This document shows, one piece after another, positions 50,244-59,784 of a stretch of 64,000 bases of DNA. Source of the DNA: Aestuariibacter sp. Lineage in GTDB: Bacteria; Pseudomonadota; Gammaproteobacteria; Enterobacterales; Alteromonadaceae. The notes under the pieces are model-generated. The model made no database searches, was not told the DNA's origin, and saw only the letters and a program-made list of their open reading frames with translations. Numbering within the stretch: the first letter of the stretch is position 1; every line of letters begins with the position of its first letter. A program made the translations under genes and the position numbers. Location: NCBI GenBank assembly GCA_017794925.1, contig CP051238.1, forward strand, positions 4,575,021 through 4,639,020. Direction: 5' to 3'.

Positions 50244-51092
50244 ATGAAAAATCAAAAAAGCACCTCACGCTGGCTCACCAATCGATTGATTACATTATTC
50301 GCGTGTTTGTTTGCACTCAATCAACCGGTCACTGCACAGTGCAGCTGCTCTGATTACTTTACTGACACTGCCGATACCAGTGAATATGCAGTGGATATCA
50401 TCAACAACGAACTTTATCAAACAACCGGCAGTGCATACTGTACCGGATTAAAAAAATACGACCTTGATGAAGCTGATAAATCAGCCCGTGAAAACCTCTC
50501 CCAACTTATTTATGTCAAAGTACAAACCAAGGACAAAGTGCGCACTGTTGCGTCAGATTTTGACACATCTATAAGTGAATATACGCAACAGAGCCAGCTT
50601 GAATCCAACCTGACCATAAACGGGTCATACATTGTAAAACGCTGGGTTGACGCAGAATCCTGTGCCATTTTTGCCAGTATTCGACTATCTAACGAAAATG
50701 CCCAAGCGGCCCTGGAAACGTTTGAAGACTCTTTTGAAAACTCATCCGTCTACGTTGAAAGCTCCGCCTACGACAGTTTGGATCAAACCATTATTGAAAG
50801 CCTAAAACTCCGTGGCGTGAATACGGTGTCCGTTAAGCCAGATAATCAGCGTTACGTTGTCACCAGCGCCGTTTTCAATGTAAGCAAGCGCACAAGCAAC
50901 GAACTCACACTCAACATAAGAGTGGACATCACAGACTCAACAACCGGTGGACTGGTGAAATCATTAACCGTTACAGGCCGAAGCATGAGCTTTAAAGCCA
51001 GAAGCGATGACTATTTACAGACAAAAGCGGTGAAGGATGGACTGATTGCTTTGCGCACTCAGCTCAATGCCGCGTTAGCAGACATTCAGTAA
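50244..51092 (+). CDS. exported LPP20-like protein
   Basis: A 282-residue exported protein: signal peptide LITLFACLFALNQPVTA, several Cys (CSCSDYF, YCTGL, SCAIF), and a helix pattern YDLDEADKSARENLSQLIYVKVQ resembling the LPP20 domain, followed by a beta-rich half (TVSVKPDNQRYVVTSAVFNVSKRT). It is 42 bases after the LPP20 lipoprotein gene and 167 before the CsgG-like gene. It may bridge the other two in the periplasm. No name can be given. Confidence 0.75.
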   Translation: MKNQKSTSRWLTNRLITLFACLFALNQPVTAQCSCSDYFTDTADTSEYAVDIINNELYQTTGSAYCTGLKKYDLDEADKSARENLSQLIYVKVQTKDKVRTVASDFDTSISEYTQQSQLESNLTINGSYIVKRWVDAESCAIFASIRLSNENAQAALETFEDSFENSSVYVESSAYDSLDQTIIESLKLRGVNTVSVKPDNQRYVVTSAVFNVSKRTSNELTLNIRVDITDSTTGGLVKSLTVTGRSMSFKARSDDYLQTKAVKDGLIALRTQLNAALADIQ

Positions 51093-51259
51093 TGGATGTC
51101 TAACAGAATTTGGGCAACTGGCGATGAAGTGCAATTTATCTTGTGCCAAATCGCGATTATTCCCGAAGTTAGTCACATTTTCGACACTCTGATGTGGCAG
51201 ATAAAAACAAATAGAGTAGTAGTTTTTAACCAAAACATTTCAGTACAATGGAGAGAGTA

Positions 51260-52348
51260 ATGTTAAATGTTTCAAAACGGGGAGTGGCCCTTATTGGTCT
51301 ACTTGTCCTGCTAGCCGGCTGTAACTCAACCCCAAAAGTAAAAAAACAAGTCGTTATGGCGCCTAAAGAAGCGGCAATGGCGAATGTAAGAACCCTGGGT
51401 ATCGCTTCAGTAAATGGACGACACGGAAATGGATATCGCGCTAACGATGACAATATTCGCGCCAAAGTCTCTACCTTCCTGGCGGGAGTGTCAGCGCCCG
51501 GCAAACCAGGTTTCACGCTTGTCGACAACCAAAAAATGCAAGCAATTATTGACCATCAGCGACGTACTGAGTCGTCTCAATACGATTCAGACACCGCTAT
51601 TCGTTTAGGTAAGCTGACTGGTGCCGACTCACTGATCAACTTCGACTATTTCATCTCTGCCGTTAAAGATGAACGCTATAACAAGGATTACACCGACTAC
51701 GATACCTGCGTTAAATACAAGAAAGACGGCAAAAAGTGTAAAGAGTATAAGAGAAGAACGGAATCCTGCACCAAGCGTAAGATCAGCGTAGAACTGAACC
51801 CAACTGTGGTCGACGTTACCTCGGGAAGCATACTGCTAGCGAAAACCTATACCAGTAACCGGGTTTCCAAAAAATGTCCTTCGAAAGGCAATACGCTGGC
51901 AACCAGCGAAGAAATGGTAACCGCCAGCTTCGATGAGATCTTCACAAAAATGCGGAAAGACATTTACTTCTATCCGTTAGTGCTGGAACTTAAGTTAATT
52001 GAATCTGACGATTCAGACATGCCGAAGAAAGCAGAAATGCATCTTGAAAATGCGATTGAATTTGTAGAACAGGATATGGTTGACCGTGCCTGTAAACAGA
52101 TTCAAAAAGCGGCAGCTACGTACAGTGAATCACCAGCCATTATGTACAACATGGGCATTTGTCAGGATATTAAAGGCAACAAAGACGTCGCAAAAGGCTT
52201 CTTTGAAAAAGCCCTCGAATACAAAACCTACCTCGATAGCAGCGATAAAGAACTGGTATACAGTGCCATTCGCCGTATGGAAGGTAAAGAGGATTTGGAT
52301 AAGCACAACGAAAAGCAAAAAACCACGTTGGGCTCTTTATTCAACTAG
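51260..52348 (+). CDS. CsgG/FlgO-like lipoprotein with TPR tail
   Basis: A 362-residue lipoprotein: the signal ends in LLVLLAGC, then a CsgG-like domain (VRTLGIASVNGRHGNG, FTLVDNQKMQAIIDHQRR, ADSLINFDYFISAV, then a Lys/Cys-rich insertion) and at the C-terminus a TPR pair (AEMHLENAIEFVEQDMVDRACKQIQKAAATYSE, AIMYNMGICQDIKGNKDVAKGFFEKALEY). CsgG proteins form outer-membrane rings or act as penicillin-binding-protein activators (LpoB-like). GGAGAG before ATG 51260 fixes the start. With the two preceding genes it looks like an envelope complex. The Cys-rich stretch (CVKYKKDGKKCKEYKRRTESC) is unusual. Confidence 0.78.
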   Translation: MLNVSKRGVALIGLLVLLAGCNSTPKVKKQVVMAPKEAAMANVRTLGIASVNGRHGNGYRANDDNIRAKVSTFLAGVSAPGKPGFTLVDNQKMQAIIDHQRRTESSQYDSDTAIRLGKLTGADSLINFDYFISAVKDERYNKDYTDYDTCVKYKKDGKKCKEYKRRTESCTKRKISVELNPTVVDVTSGSILLAKTYTSNRVSKKCPSKGNTLATSEEMVTASFDEIFTKMRKDIYFYPLVLELKLIESDDSDMPKKAEMHLENAIEFVEQDMVDRACKQIQKAAATYSESPAIMYNMGICQDIKGNKDVAKGFFEKALEYKTYLDSSDKELVYSAIRRMEGKEDLDKHNEKQKTTLGSLFN

Positions 52349-52369
52349 TCACTGGTAACTAAGCGTTAA

Positions 52370-52412
52370 ACTGGCATTCTTTGACCGATAAAAAATGGGA
52401 AAGAATGCCAGT
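52370..52412. repeat. long perfect hairpin after the CsgG-like gene
   Basis: Thirteen-base perfect arms ACTGGCATTCTTT/AAAGAATGCCAGT around 17 bases. It begins 22 bases after the CsgG-like stop codon; no T run follows. It could be a terminator, a processing site or a small repeat element. Confidence 0.6.
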
Positions 52413-52568
52413 TATTCACCACACTTTCCCGGTAAACATCTTCTCCCATACTCGTCCGGCAGGGTCACAACCTCTTGGGATAATTGACTACAGTCTCTGG
52501 TATAGCTACCTAACATGCAGCCCTTTTTATCTTTCAAGTTGAAATATTCATGCTATCTTCGGCTGTAA

Positions 52569-54674
52569 ATGAAACGCCGATCTGCTATAACAATAAAAAA
52601 TAATAATAAATCTCCAAAAGTTGCCTACAACAAAAACAACAAGAGTGCGCTTATGAAGTCAATGTCTCTCCAACAAAAATTTATGCTCATCGTCGGTGGC
52701 TCAATGTCATTGGTACTGTTGATCGCGGCTGTCATTTTGCTGAATTTTGTCAGTGATCGAGCCCGGGTCACTATCGAAAATGATGTGCTAGGCCTGGTCA
52801 ATCAAGAGGCTCAGGCAATCGAAGGTTTCTTCTCTACTTACGGCGGTGTCGCACGTAGTTTCCTGAGTAACCCTTATTTCCAGACGTTTTTTGCCGAACA
52901 CAAAGCACGTGGCGCTAACGAGTCATCGCTACCCGAAGCGGATAAAATTTATAAGACTTTTCAGCTAATTAGCTCTGCCGATGACAACATAAAATCCGCA
53001 TTTTTTGCATCGGCCAATACGGGCGAATATTTTTATGAAGAAGGTCGTGTAGGGGTTGATACAGACGGCCCGGATGCCGGAGACCCAGCCAAAGGCTATT
53101 TTGCTACCCAACGCCCCTGGTTTAAAACAGCAGTAAGCTACAAAGGCCTTTATGTTACCCCACCAGCCGTTGACTCTCAGGATGGGAGTATCTCTGCCGT
53201 TGTCCAGTCTCCGATTTATCGCAATGGTCAGCTTTTGGGTGTAGGCGGTGTTGATATACTTATCAGTACAATCGCGGGTGTATTAGACGATATTCGATAT
53301 GAAGGCCAGGGCGTTGCCTTTTTGGTCGATGAAGACCAGAATGTTGTCTATTTTCCGACAACCAGCGACACACTGGATATCAGCTCTCCCCTGGCCTCGT
53401 TCGATAATGCTTTCAGTGATTCAGAGGGGTTTGCCGCCCTAGCCAACGCAATAGCGAACAATAATGAAGGAACCGTCGATGTTCGCTGGCAGGGAAAAGA
53501 TTACTACGCCACGTTCAAAGGTGCGAAATTAACGAATCCATCGATGAAATGGACACTAGGGTTTATCCTTCCGCAAAGCGTCATCGCTGAGCCGATTCAG
53601 GATGCCATTCTGGTAGCCAGCATTCTGGCCTTAATCATCATTGGCATTCTGGTTACGATTACGTATATGGCGAGTTCCAGAGTCACCCGACCGATACTGG
53701 AAATGAAAGTCGCTATGGCAGACATCGCCTCAGGTGAAGGCGATTTGACCAAACGCCTGGCAATTAAGAGTCACGATGAGGTAGGCCAACTGGCAGAGCA
53801 ATTCAACCTGTTCACCGACAAGCTTCACCGTTTACTTATTGAAGCCGCACAAAGCACGCAGGCCGTTGCCGATGCCGCCGGCCATTTGAAAACCTTGTCA
53901 CAAAGCACCAGCGATGAGGTAAAACAAGAACAACGGCAAGTTGACTCGGTATCCAGTGCGGTTACGCAAATGGCTACCATGGTTCAGGAAATTTCCGAAA
54001 ATGCGCTGCAATCGAATCAGGCGGCTACTGAGGCTGAGCAACAAGCCACTGATGGTATGCAGCTAGCGAACAGTGCGCGGACTGAACTTCAACAATTGGC
54101 ACAATCCATTGATGATGCTGTGCAGGCTGTAGGCGGACTAAGTCAGGAATCAGAAAATATTGGTGCTGTCATCGATGTAATTAACAGTATCGCTGAACAA
54201 ACCAACTTACTGGCATTAAATGCCGCCATTGAGGCTGCCCGAGCCGGAGAGCAAGGCCGAGGCTTCGCCGTCGTAGCCGACGAGGTACGTTCACTGGCTT
54301 CACGAACGCAACATTCAACAGACGACATTCGCAAAATGGTTGAACGATTACAGAGCATGACGTCGCAAACTCAAATCGCCATGCAGGATGGTCAGCAAAA
54401 ATCTGAGCGCGGCGTGGAGCACGCCCAGAATGTGGCAGCTTCATTGAGCAACATTAGCGAGTCTATTAGCACGGTTCAGGCTCAAAGTACGCAAATTGCC
54501 GAGGCAACTAATCAGCAAACGATAGTAGCCGAAGACATTAACCGTTCGCTGGTAGCGATTAGTAGCGTGAGTGATAAAGCCAGTGACAATGCCGGGCAAT
54601 TGGCAGCCGATGCCACGCGTTTGAGTGAAGTTGCCGGTGAACTCCGGGAAGTGATAAATCAGTTTAAGTTGTAA
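52569..54674 (+). CDS. methyl-accepting chemotaxis protein with dCache sensor
   Basis: A 701-residue chemoreceptor. A basic N-terminus precedes the first membrane segment (MLIVGGSMSLVLLIAAVILL), a periplasmic dCache-type sensor (about residues 65-335, with PWFKTAVSYKGLYVTPPAVDSQDGSISAVVQSPI), the second segment (ILVASILALIIIGILVTITY), a HAMP domain (VTRPILEMKVAMADIASGEGDLTKRL) and the signalling coil with the hairpin INSIAEQTNLLALNAAIEAARAGEQGRGFAVVADEVRSLA. It sends the ligand signal to CheA/CheW. The ligand, an amino acid or small organic acid in most dCache proteins, is unknown. An alternative start is ATG 52653. Confidence 0.95.
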   Translation: MKRRSAITIKNNNKSPKVAYNKNNKSALMKSMSLQQKFMLIVGGSMSLVLLIAAVILLNFVSDRARVTIENDVLGLVNQEAQAIEGFFSTYGGVARSFLSNPYFQTFFAEHKARGANESSLPEADKIYKTFQLISSADDNIKSAFFASANTGEYFYEEGRVGVDTDGPDAGDPAKGYFATQRPWFKTAVSYKGLYVTPPAVDSQDGSISAVVQSPIYRNGQLLGVGGVDILISTIAGVLDDIRYEGQGVAFLVDEDQNVVYFPTTSDTLDISSPLASFDNAFSDSEGFAALANAIANNNEGTVDVRWQGKDYYATFKGAKLTNPSMKWTLGFILPQSVIAEPIQDAILVASILALIIIGILVTITYMASSRVTRPILEMKVAMADIASGEGDLTKRLAIKSHDEVGQLAEQFNLFTDKLHRLLIEAAQSTQAVADAAGHLKTLSQSTSDEVKQEQRQVDSVSSAVTQMATMVQEISENALQSNQAATEAEQQATDGMQLANSARTELQQLAQSIDDAVQAVGGLSQESENIGAVIDVINSIAEQTNLLALNAAIEAARAGEQGRGFAVVADEVRSLASRTQHSTDDIRKMVERLQSMTSQTQIAMQDGQQKSERGVEHAQNVAASLSNISESISTVQAQSTQIAEATNQQTIVAEDINRSLVAISSVSDKASDNAGQLAADATRLSEVAGELREVINQFKL

Positions 54675-54698
54675 TTCACTATTTCAAGTCAAATAACC

Positions 54699-54727
54699 AA
54701 AAAGCCCGGTGATTTACCGGGCTTTTT
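54699..54727 (+). terminator. rho-independent terminator
   Basis: Arms AAAAAGCCCGGT/ACCGGGCTTTTT around GATTT, 25 bases after the chemoreceptor stop codon. It can serve also the convergent ThuA operon. Confidence 0.92.
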
Positions 54728-54764
54728 AATCAATGGTATCAACTCATTCCAAGGGCCTGTGTGT

Positions 54765-55892
54765 CTACTGACAGGTATCATTCCCCTGCCCTGATGCCCA
54801 CTTCATGCCGTTTTTCAGTAACGTAATATTGTGAGGTGCGTTATAGACTTCTTTGCGATGACCAATGGCACTGTACATCGCTCTGCCTTCGCCAATGCAA
54901 TGTGTCCAAACCAACGGGTGATCCTTGCCCATTTCCAGTTCTTTGCCTGGCGTATAAGTGCTCTCGTCAATAGACATGACAATGTCATACCCTTTTGCAG
55001 AAACACTGTCGGAAAACGAATACCACTCGTCATTAAGTACCCATCGGGACGGAATGTCATCAGCCACACCAGTATCATGGTGAGTAACGTCCAGTGACGC
55101 ATCCTGGAACCAGTTATCTCCCTGAGGGTGACCAATAAACTGCGCTCCCACCAGTACATCCCGGTACCAATCCCAGAAATACACCGAGTCACCGCCTGTT
55201 GCGTGAATACCTAAAAAGCCACCGCCATTATTCATGTAGTCTTCAAAGGCTTTTCGTTGCGAGAGCGTGAGGGTATCTCCACTCACATTATTCCAGATCA
55301 CGAGGTCAAAGCTGGCTAGATTTTCAGGCGTAAACGCAGAACCTTTTGCACTCACCGACACACCATAGCCCATTTCTTTGGCCAGTTTCGTCAGATTGTC
55401 TTTTGCTGCGGTAACGGAATCACCGTGATCGTACCCATTAATTTTTTGATAGATCAAAACCTGAACAGGTTCATCACCTAGTTCAAATTCGACAGGTTCA
55501 GCATCAAATCGCGCGCAGCGTGAGATTTTGTCTTCCCTTGTAACCGGCAGCGCTGCCAGCGCTTTGCGCATGGACGCGGCATTGTCATCATCCTTAATTC
55601 CCGCTCTGGCCAATAGCTGATCCAACGTAATTAGCGTGCTGAATGATGGCATAGATTCACTCAATATCCAGGCAGGCATTGCGTCCAATACGCCGGGATA
55701 ATGCTTGTCCACAATCGCTCTGGCTTTTGGCCGCATCACGATGTCATAAGCAGGCAAAGCGCTTGAAAATGGCACGTCTCTCAACGAGCAATCCGTGAGT
55801 TCCTCTGCAGCCCAGGTTTTACCAGAAGCCACCATCGCAGCTAATGAAAGGCCCGCAGCTAAGGCGGTTTTATACAACGTTTTATTCAACAT
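54765..55892 (-). CDS. ThuA-domain exported protein
   Basis: A 375-residue exported protein: signal peptide TALAAGLSLAAMVASGKTWA, then a short leading domain (residues 20-130) with Cys residues, and a ThuA domain (residues 140-365: VQVLIYQKINGYDHGDSVTAAKDNL, FDLVIWNNVSGDTLTLSQRKAFEDYMNNGGGFLGIHATGGDSVYFWDWYRDVLVGAQFIGHPQG). ThuA proteins were named from trehalose use in rhizobia and resemble glutamine-amidotransferase folds; they often go with sugar 3-dehydrogenases. AAGGA before ATG 55892 fixes the start. It follows the Gluconate_2-dh3-type gene by 8 bases, so the three minus-strand genes form one operon. Confidence 0.88.
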   Translation of the reverse strand: MLNKTLYKTALAAGLSLAAMVASGKTWAAEELTDCSLRDVPFSSALPAYDIVMRPKARAIVDKHYPGVLDAMPAWILSESMPSFSTLITLDQLLARAGIKDDDNAASMRKALAALPVTREDKISRCARFDAEPVEFELGDEPVQVLIYQKINGYDHGDSVTAAKDNLTKLAKEMGYGVSVSAKGSAFTPENLASFDLVIWNNVSGDTLTLSQRKAFEDYMNNGGGFLGIHATGGDSVYFWDWYRDVLVGAQFIGHPQGDNWFQDASLDVTHHDTGVADDIPSRWVLNDEWYSFSDSVSAKGYDIVMSIDESTYTPGKELEMGKDHPLVWTHCIGEGRAMYSAIGHRKEVYNAPHNITLLKNGMKWASGQGNDTCQ

Positions 55893-55900
55893 TTTTGTCC

Positions 55901-56503
55901 TTATAGAGGCCACACTGTCATCCAGGCCTTATCGCCTTTTTTATAGGAAATATCCCGGTAATCACCAGGCACTTCCGAGAAGCGAAGCACCTCCGTAGCG
56001 CCTACCTTTGATGTGAAAAAACCAAAAATCATCAGTTGTTTATACAGCGTAAAATAATGAGGTAATCCGGCGTAATGACTGCCATCCCAAGGCGTTTGCT
56101 CTCCCCGGTTATAAGCAAGGGCCTCAGCATCGAGTTCTGAAGCCAACGCCGTTTTTTGCTCTGCATTTAACTGTACAAACGGTTTTCCATGCTGTTGCTG
56201 ACTGCGGGTATCGATGTCTTTAAAGCCAGCTTCCATTAACGCTTGCTGTTGCGGCGTATAGCATTCGCGAAGCATACCGATAAAAAATGCGGGCAAACCG
56301 GCATCTTTAGCCCCTGGCGTATCAGTTCGGGGGATAACGGTTTCACACAGTTCAGTGATCAGTGCGATGGTGTTGTCATTCAGTCCTGATGCTTTGACCG
56401 ATGTCAACGCAGGCTGCTCTTGCCACACCGCCATGGCGGGCGAACAAATAAAGCTGGTCCCCGTAGCAGTAGCGATAAATTTTAATAAGTCTCGACGATC
56501 CAT
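55901..56503 (-). CDS. gluconate 2-dehydrogenase subunit 3-family protein
   Basis: A 200-residue exported protein with a Tat-like signal (MDRRDLLKFIATATGTSFIC) and the Gluconate_2-dh3 pattern: LITELCETVIPRTDTPGAKDAGLPAFFIGML, CYTPQQQALMEAGFKDID, and YKQLMIFGFFTSKVGATEVLRFSEVPGDY. These small subunits escort the flavoprotein of GMC-type dehydrogenases through Tat export. It overlaps its partner's stop by one base. Together they should oxidise a sugar or sugar alcohol in the periplasm. Confidence 0.9.
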   Translation of the reverse strand: MDRRDLLKFIATATGTSFICSPAMAVWQEQPALTSVKASGLNDNTIALITELCETVIPRTDTPGAKDAGLPAFFIGMLRECYTPQQQALMEAGFKDIDTRSQQQHGKPFVQLNAEQKTALASELDAEALAYNRGEQTPWDGSHYAGLPHYFTLYKQLMIFGFFTSKVGATEVLRFSEVPGDYRDISYKKGDKAWMTVWPL

Positions 56504-58194
56504 TACAGGTTCCCCCGCTTCAGTTCTTCAACAGCAAAATCAGCGGCTCTCGCTGTCAGCGCCATATAAGTAAGTGATGGATTCACGCAGGAAGAAGACG
56601 TCATACAAGCACCGTCGGTAACAAACACATTGGGAGCATCCCAGACCTGATTGTGTTTATTTAACACAGAGGTTTTAGGATCCCGCCCCATTCGCGCGGT
56701 CCCCATCTCGTGGATCCCCTTACCCATATGATAAGTCGACTCCCAGGCTGTCGCGTTTTTCAGGCCAATGCTATCAAACATCTCTACAATGTCCTCTTTC
56801 ATGGCTTTACGCATTTTAAGTTCGTTGTTGCGGATTTTGGCATCCATTTCCAACACGGGCAGACCCCAGGCATCTTTGACGTCGTGACTGAGACTCACTT
56901 TATTGCGATGATCAGGCAGAATTTCACCAAACCCAACCGTACTCACACTCCATGGACCCGGTTCACTCAGGCCTTCTTTCAGGCTTGCGCCAATGCCAAA
57001 CTCGTCAGCGTTGCGACTAAAGTCAGAACGTGATGCGTTGCCCTGGAAACCAAACCCACGCAGGAAATCACGTTTATCATTGCCCCAGTTAGCAAAGCGC
57101 GGAATATAAAACCCGGTCGGTCTGCGGCCATAAACATATTTGTCCAGATGACCATCAACCTCTGCCATACCACCCAGCATATAGTGATGATCCATCACGT
57201 TATGGCCCAGCTCGCCAGAACTGGAACCCAGTCCGTTGTCCCACACATCGCGGGCAGAATTCATCAGCAACCAGGTAGAGTTAAGCGTTGAAGCATTCAA
57301 AAACACAATTTTGCTATGGAAGACTTCGGTTAAACCGGTTTCAGAGTCGATGATTTCTACGCCGGTTACGCGTTTTGTATCTTTGTCGTAAATAAGTTCT
57401 TTCACTATGGAAAGAGGACGAAGTGTCAGGTTGCCGGTTTTCAATGCCGCCGGCAGCGTGGCCGACTGGGTACTGAAATACCCACCAAACGGACAGCCAG
57501 TCCAGCATTTATCGCGATGCTGGCATTTTACCCGGCCCTGCTCCGGACGAGATTCTGTAATATGGGCGGTACGTCCCATGATGATATGCCGCTGGCCTTT
57601 GTACTGTTTCTTCAGGCGCGCCTGCAGATCTTTTTCCACCGCGTTAAACGCAAAGGCTGGTAGGAATTCACCGTCGGGCAATACATCCAGCCCGTCCCGG
57701 TTACCTGAAATACCCGCAAACTTTTCGACATAGCTATACCAAGGCGCGACATCTTCGTAACGAATAGGCCAGTCGACCGCAATACCTTCTTTGCCGTTGG
57801 CTTCAAAGTCTTCCGGATTTAAGCGATAGGATTGGCGCCCCCATAACAACGAGCGACCACCTACCTGATAGGCTCGAAACCATTGAAATGGCTCTTTCTC
57901 AACGTAGGGGGAGGTTTTCGCACTCGCCCAGGCTCCCATGGTAGGTTCGTTGAAAGGGTACCCCTTGCCACGCGCCATATTGGGCTCTGTAGTCAATGCT
58001 TCCAGACTAGGGCGACCATGATGCGGATAGTCCCACAGGTTTTTATTCATGTTCGTGTAGTCTTTGATGTGCTCAACGTTTTCGCCACGTTCGAGCATAA
58101 GGACCTTCAGACCTTTTTCGGTAAGTTCCTTGGCAGCCCAACCGCCGCTTATCCCCGAACCCACCACAATGGCATCATATGTATTTTTTGACAT
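56503..58194 (-). CDS. GMC-family oxidoreductase
   Basis: A 563-residue flavoprotein: the FAD-binding GSGISGG near the N-terminus, RAYQVGGRSLLWGRQSYR, and the C-terminal GIHEMGTARMGRDPKTSVLNKHNQVWDAPNVFVTDGACMTSSSCVNPSLTYMALTARAA with the HN-type catalytic region. There is a Cys-rich patch (CQHRDKCWTGC) common in the gluconate-dehydrogenase-type subgroup. It has no export signal of its own, so would ride with the Tat-exported subunit. The substrate is unknown; a sugar 3-dehydrogenase activity is plausible from the ThuA neighbour. ATG 58194 is chosen over TTG 58200. It is the first gene of the operon, behind a palindrome. Confidence 0.93.
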   Translation of the reverse strand: MSKNTYDAIVVGSGISGGWAAKELTEKGLKVLMLERGENVEHIKDYTNMNKNLWDYPHHGRPSLEALTTEPNMARGKGYPFNEPTMGAWASAKTSPYVEKEPFQWFRAYQVGGRSLLWGRQSYRLNPEDFEANGKEGIAVDWPIRYEDVAPWYSYVEKFAGISGNRDGLDVLPDGEFLPAFAFNAVEKDLQARLKKQYKGQRHIIMGRTAHITESRPEQGRVKCQHRDKCWTGCPFGGYFSTQSATLPAALKTGNLTLRPLSIVKELIYDKDTKRVTGVEIIDSETGLTEVFHSKIVFLNASTLNSTWLLMNSARDVWDNGLGSSSGELGHNVMDHHYMLGGMAEVDGHLDKYVYGRRPTGFYIPRFANWGNDKRDFLRGFGFQGNASRSDFSRNADEFGIGASLKEGLSEPGPWSVSTVGFGEILPDHRNKVSLSHDVKDAWGLPVLEMDAKIRNNELKMRKAMKEDIVEMFDSIGLKNATAWESTYHMGKGIHEMGTARMGRDPKTSVLNKHNQVWDAPNVFVTDGACMTSSSCVNPSLTYMALTARAADFAVEELKRGNL

Positions 58195-58313
58195 TTTCAA
58201 CTCTGCTAAGGCTTTTATCGCGCTTAACCCATGCTGTCACACAGGCCAAATCAGGTTGCATAAATCGCAACATTGTTAACGAAATGTATAATCCGAGTTG
58301 AAAAATAACCGTC

Positions 58314-58331
58314 ATTGACATCGATGTCAAT
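58314..58331. promoter_or_regulatory. 18-bp palindrome, probable LacI-type operator
   Basis: A perfect palindrome ATTGACATCGATGTCAAT with a central CG, 120 bases before the GMC start. LacI-family operators of this size, with CG at the centre and TGACA/TGTCA arms, are typical for sugar genes in Alteromonadales-type bacteria. No LacI-type gene is in the window. Confidence 0.7.
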
Positions 58332-58453
58332 AATAGCCGAATACCATTCATCGCATATTCATGTGAATTAAAATACAGGTTCCTCTTTGCTATATTGTTT
58401 TTTGCCTTAGGAGTAGAGTGATATCGTTATCTAAAAGATAGGCTTGAATGCCA

Positions 58454-59767
58454 TTAATTTTTCCAAAAACACAGTGTATTAAAGCCTAACTGCTTCTTGA
58501 CTTGGTAAACGCCTAACAGATTCTGTGATGCTACACCACATGCATAAGCAACAGATGCCCCTATCACCCCATGTGAAGGAATTAACATGAGCCCCAGTAG
58601 CACGGTGATCACACCACTGATAACTACATTGTCACGCACTTTGGTTTCATGACCCGTCATACTTAATAAATACCCCACTGAACCCGTAGCAATATTAATA
58701 AACTGTCCGAGTGCCAATATCATCAGGGCCGTCCCAGCCTGTCGGAATTCGTCACCAAAAATGCTCATGAGCCATTCGGGGTACAGCAAAATAACTGCAG
58801 TAACCGGTACCGACACCACTAACATTATGCGAACCGAAACAAGCGCCATCCGTTTCACTCCCTCCATGTTGCCTTTCGCATGCATGGCGGCAAACTTCGG
58901 GGCGGCGATCGTGTTCACTGCAAACAGGATAAAACTGGTCAGCATGGCAGTGCGCTGCGCGGTCGCGAAAAAGGCGACGGATTCTGCACTCTCCCATATG
59001 CCTAATAGCAGCTGTGAAGACCACTGAATGACCTGATGCACGAGGGCGACCACCCATAACGGCATGCACGTCGTTTTTAAAAGCTCCGCAGAAAATGGGG
59101 TATGCACCTTAGACACAGGGGCTGACTGTGTCCAAAAGTATCTGCCAGTAAGCAAGGTAAGCACAGCGGCCAGAACGAAATAGCCTCCTAGTAACTCAGC
59201 GTTGGTAATGGGATTTAGTAGAATGAGCACCAGAGTGATGACGGGTAAAATTACACTCGACACCAACATGGATTTGGAGACCTTTTTCAGTCCCTGCAAT
59301 GCCTGCGCATGGATAATATACATGGCAACAAAGGGAGCCGCGACCAGCATGATACTGAATACACGGTCAAAGCCCGGTAACCTGAATACCGACTGATTTA
59401 ACCACTCAGCACCACACCAAAACAACAGGGCTAGCACCAGTGTCGCCACCAGCGACCACATTACCGCTTTGGCGTAAATACTTCGGCATTGAGCGCCTTT
59501 GCCGCGGGAAGTATCACTCGCAATGAAGCGAACCACAGCCTGATCAAGACCAATTCGCCCGGCTGTTGCAATCATAGTAATGAGCGTAAAGGAGAGGAAG
59601 AATAAGCCCGCTTCAGCGGCTCCTATGGTACGGGTTACCACGACATTCATGGCAAACAAACTGACTGCCGCCAGTACTTTAACCAACAGTCCTGCAAGGC
59701 TGCCCAATAGCATATCCCGCATATCGGGCTCTGCCAGATATACCCGCCAGTTGAGTGCCTTAACCAT
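58454..59767 (-). CDS. polysaccharide flippase (Wzx/MVF-type)
   Basis: A 437-residue membrane protein with about twelve to fourteen segments (LLVKVLAAVSLFAMNVVVTRTIGAAEAGLFFLSFTLITMI, FVAMYIIHAQALQGLKKV) of the MATE/Wzx oligosaccharide-flippase fold. It should turn lipid-linked repeat units across the inner membrane in a Wzy-type polysaccharide pathway. ATG 59767 has AGGGG eight bases upstream; GTG 59788 would overlap the previous gene by four bases and is an alternative. It is the last gene seen of the polysaccharide operon. Confidence 0.9.
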   Translation of the reverse strand: MVKALNWRVYLAEPDMRDMLLGSLAGLLVKVLAAVSLFAMNVVVTRTIGAAEAGLFFLSFTLITMIATAGRIGLDQAVVRFIASDTSRGKGAQCRSIYAKAVMWSLVATLVLALLFWCGAEWLNQSVFRLPGFDRVFSIMLVAAPFVAMYIIHAQALQGLKKVSKSMLVSSVILPVITLVLILLNPITNAELLGGYFVLAAVLTLLTGRYFWTQSAPVSKVHTPFSAELLKTTCMPLWVVALVHQVIQWSSQLLLGIWESAESVAFFATAQRTAMLTSFILFAVNTIAAPKFAAMHAKGNMEGVKRMALVSVRIMLVVSVPVTAVILLYPEWLMSIFGDEFRQAGTALMILALGQFINIATGSVGYLLSMTGHETKVRDNVVISGVITVLLGLMLIPSHGVIGASVAYACGVASQNLLGVYQVKKQLGFNTLCFWKN

Positions 59768-59784
59768 AAGCGTCGCCCCTGATT

